Source of the DNA: Salinibacter sp. 10B
Lineage (GTDB): Bacteria > Bacteroidota > Rhodothermia > Rhodothermales > Salinibacteraceae
Direction of reading: 5' to 3'
Assembly: GCF_002954405.1 (NCBI RefSeq)
Contig: NZ_MQWC01000004.1
Span: 2,221,909-2,285,908, forward strand
Length of the DNA stretch: 64,000 nucleotides
The stretch's first letter is position 1, and each line of letters begins with the position of its first letter. Under the pieces are notes generated by a model. It was not told the origin of the DNA. It worked only from the letters and a program-made list of their open reading frames with translations, and did not search any database. This document shows, piece by piece, positions 62,411 to 64,000 of this stretch. Position numbers and translations under genes: made by a program.

Positions 62411-63631
62411 ATGATTGCATGTCGTCTCATCTTTTTTCTGTCCTTTGGGATGTGCCTTCTGCTCGGGGGCTGTTCTGAGGAATCTTCTCCCCCATCGTCC
62501 TCGCCCCCCTCCGATGCCACCCCGACGGTCGTTGGCCTCACCGGCGATGCCGCTTTTCCCCAAACGAGCGACGCCCTGAATGAACGGCTGTTTCCCCTTG
62601 TCAAGTATGAGAACGGGACCTTTCAGGACCTGTCCCTCCAAAGGGACACCACTCGTCAAGGGGGAACAACACACGTCACGTGGAGAGACTCCACCCTGGC
62701 GCAGCGCACCCGGTATTTCATTGATGCGCCCCCTCGACTCCTCACGGCCCAGACGATCGGCCTGCGGACGTCTCCCGTCCACACTGCTCCTTTCATCAAC
62801 GGCAGGGTGACCGACTCTCTTTCGCCCCCGCCGGCGCATTCGCGCCTTGATGTGGGCAGCCACGGGGGCATTGCCATCAGTTTGCCTCCGGACTCGATCG
62901 TTGCCCCCAGCACCTGGATTCCGAAAGCCGATACCATACTCACAGACGCCGAGCGCACGGCCATAGCGACCTATGTCGGTCGCCAACTTCTGTCTCCCAT
63001 CACGGACGCCAAAAAAACCGGACACCCGATCCCTTCGCGGCGGCGATCCGTCCTGACCCGACACATACAGTCCGGCCTTTCCCCCGCTGCTTCTCCGCCG
63101 AACACTCCCTCCTCCCATCCAAGGCCGATCTCGAACCTGAGCATCGACGTCGCCTCTGGCCAGTTTGATACGGACGACGCAACCGACTACCTCGTCGTCG
63201 TGAACCACGAGTACAACGCCGTATGGCACGTCAACAGGCGTGGCCAAGCCGACTCCATTCACACCGCGAAGCGGACGTCTCCCTGTCCCTGCGACCGCCC
63301 CTTCCACGAGGAAGACGATGTCTTCAGCACTCGCAGCGATTCCACGCTGACGAACTTCGGCCTGGATCCCGATACGACCGAGCGGGCCTGCCTACACGGC
63401 GGCACACAGGCCGCTGCCTTTTTCGGCGACATCTCGGGCACGCAATGGCGTCCCCACGATGCGACCATAACGACCACCGAGTGGCACACGTCCCTGTCGC
63501 ACGTGCTCCGCCTCGATGGATCCTTCGTGCTCCTCTTCCACGGGCGCGGATACGAGGGACGGTGGTGGAAACTGTTCCGGCACGACGACAAAGCCTTCAC
63601 CCCTGTCACTACGGTTTCTCTGGGCACCTGA
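62411..63631 (+). CDS. Lipoprotein of unknown function
   Basis: 406 residues from the ATG at 62411 (frame open 28 codons upstream without a signal-like start). Lipoprotein signal: LIFFLSFGMCLLLGGC, the lipobox LLGGC with Cys about residue 21, then Ser/Pro-rich SEESSPPSSSPPSDATP. Mature features are NERLFPLVKYENGTFQDLSL, TDAERTAIATYVGRQLLSP, a calcium-like acidic DVASGQFDTDDATDYLVVVN and four Cys in the C-terminal half (SPCPCD, RACLHGG). No family is recognised. It may report or store surface data like FG-GAP-type proteins, but that rests on one DTDDATDY segment. MITE copy C begins 5 bp after its stop. Confidence 0.72.
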   Translation: MIACRLIFFLSFGMCLLLGGCSEESSPPSSSPPSDATPTVVGLTGDAAFPQTSDALNERLFPLVKYENGTFQDLSLQRDTTRQGGTTHVTWRDSTLAQRTRYFIDAPPRLLTAQTIGLRTSPVHTAPFINGRVTDSLSPPPAHSRLDVGSHGGIAISLPPDSIVAPSTWIPKADTILTDAERTAIATYVGRQLLSPITDAKKTGHPIPSRRRSVLTRHIQSGLSPAASPPNTPSSHPRPISNLSIDVASGQFDTDDATDYLVVVNHEYNAVWHVNRRGQADSIHTAKRTSPCPCDRPFHEEDDVFSTRSDSTLTNFGLDPDTTERACLHGGTQAAAFFGDISGTQWRPHDATITTTEWHTSLSHVLRLDGSFVLLFHGRGYEGRWWKLFRHDDKAFTPVTTVSLGT

Positions 63632-63636
63632 CCCCA

Positions 63637-63796
63637 GAGACTGTTCTGATGTCACACGATGGCAGTTCAGGCAGAGCGCGACGACTGCAGATCGTCGCGA
63701 TCCAACGGGGCGCCTTCTGAGCAACGGACGGCCCTCCACTCCCTGCGAAATTTCTCGTCGATTCTCAACCCGCTCAAAAATCAACATACCAGTCTC
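63637..63796 (-). mobile_element. MITE-like element, copy C (160 bp), decayed ends
   Basis: Read on the minus strand it follows copy A almost base for base, including GAGCGGGTTGAGAATCGACG, GCAGTCGTCGCGCTCTGCCT and the internal dyad. The left end is GAGACTGTTCTGATGT; the right end, read inward, is GAGACTGGTATGTTGATT, with extra bases against copy A, so the terminal pairing is degraded. A TAA follows on the right (63797-63799) but CCA stands on the left, so the duplication is lost or changed. It lies between the lipoprotein stop and the hydrolase stop (convergent genes). Confidence 0.78.
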
Positions 63797-63821
63797 TAAG
63801 GAAAAAACGTCCGTCTCCGGA

Positions 63822-64000
63822 CTACTTCAGGTACAGCTCCGCGATCTCTTTCGTCGGCGTGAAAACGTCGAACCCCGCCCGGTTGGTGAGAAGGATCACC
63901 GTGAGATCGTCGTCCGGGTAGTGCATGAACGCAGCCTTGCCGCCGCCCGAATGCCACACGCGCCGGTGACCGTCCTGCGCATCTACCGTCCACCCGATGC
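63822..64000 (-). CDS. 3' end of a serine hydrolase (beta-lactamase/PBP-like family)
   Basis: Only the last 58 residues are in the window, read from 63998 to a TAG at 63824-63822. The piece starts IGWTVDAQDGHRRVWHSGGG, in which the HSGG segment corresponds to the third active-site motif (H/K-T/S-G) of class C beta-lactamase-like esterases. It continues HYPDDDLTVILLTNRAG, the strand pattern that normally follows, and ends EIAELYLK. Substrate and start are outside view. Oriented towards MITE copy C and convergent with the lipoprotein gene. Confidence 0.75.
   Translation of the reverse strand, partial: IGWTVDAQDGHRRVWHSGGGKAAFMHYPDDDLTVILLTNRAGFDVFTPTKEIAELYLK

Overview
The window is a 64 kb piece of a high-GC bacterial chromosome. 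It fits a halophilic member of the Salinibacter/Rhodothermota branch close to Bacteroidota. The signs are two type IX secretion (T9SS) proteins (a SprA-like giant and a PorU-like C25 sortase), a TonB receptor with a carboxypeptidase-regulatory N-terminus, Asp/Glu-rich inserts in otherwise conserved proteins (RecR, DnaX), and few Shine-Dalgarno sites. The lineage is inferred from gene content only. No tRNA, rRNA, CRISPR or prophage was found.

Layout. 1-4.9 kb: the end of a probable barrel protein, a GLUG-repeat lipoprotein and a UPF1-like helicase carrying a DbpA-like RNA-binding domain. 5.0-34.5 kb: a large surface-glycan locus. Its minus-strand arm (16.2 down to 5.2 kb) encodes Ugd, UDP-glucuronate decarboxylase, CysD, CysNC, an SLC13 permease and RfbB/A/C/D. 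Its plus-strand arm (16.9-27.3 kb) encodes a PglE-C-D-like set, a GT4, PglF and the PorU-like sortase. A third block (27.4-34.5 kb) holds a GT4, two paralogous GT2 enzymes, a UGM-like flavoprotein, a Wzx flippase and a PAPS-type sulfotransferase. 34.6-42.6 kb: an orphan response regulator and housekeeping genes (MltG, SGNH hydrolase, TsaD, a LytR_C protein, RsfS, DUF423, a YheT-like hydrolase, PgeF). 43.1-47.3 kb: a metal-handling operon (TonB receptor, 10-TM exporter, secreted thioredoxin-like protein). 47.5-58.1 kb: a zinc-ribbon protein, LipB, the 2599-residue SprA and a saccharopine-dehydrogenase-like enzyme. 58.3-61.9 kb: dnaX-ybaB-recR. 62.4-64 kb: a lipoprotein and the 3' end of a beta-lactamase-family hydrolase.

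How the genes work together. The glycan locus can make dTDP-L-rhamnose, UDP-glucuronate, UDP-xylose, probably UDP-di-N-acetylbacillosamine, and PAPS. It also has a phosphoglycosyl transferase to start the lipid-linked glycan, four glycosyltransferases, a flippase and a sulfotransferase. The simplest reading is a sulfated surface polysaccharide or LPS. The sortase gene sits directly downstream of pglF, so this glycan may be the anchor onto which T9SS cargo is attached.

Three copies of a ~160-bp non-coding element (GAGACTG termini, TTA/TAA target duplications) lie at 5.0, 28.5 and 63.6 kb. Two of them are inside the glycan locus. One inserted exactly at the stop codon of rfbD and rebuilt it through the target duplication.
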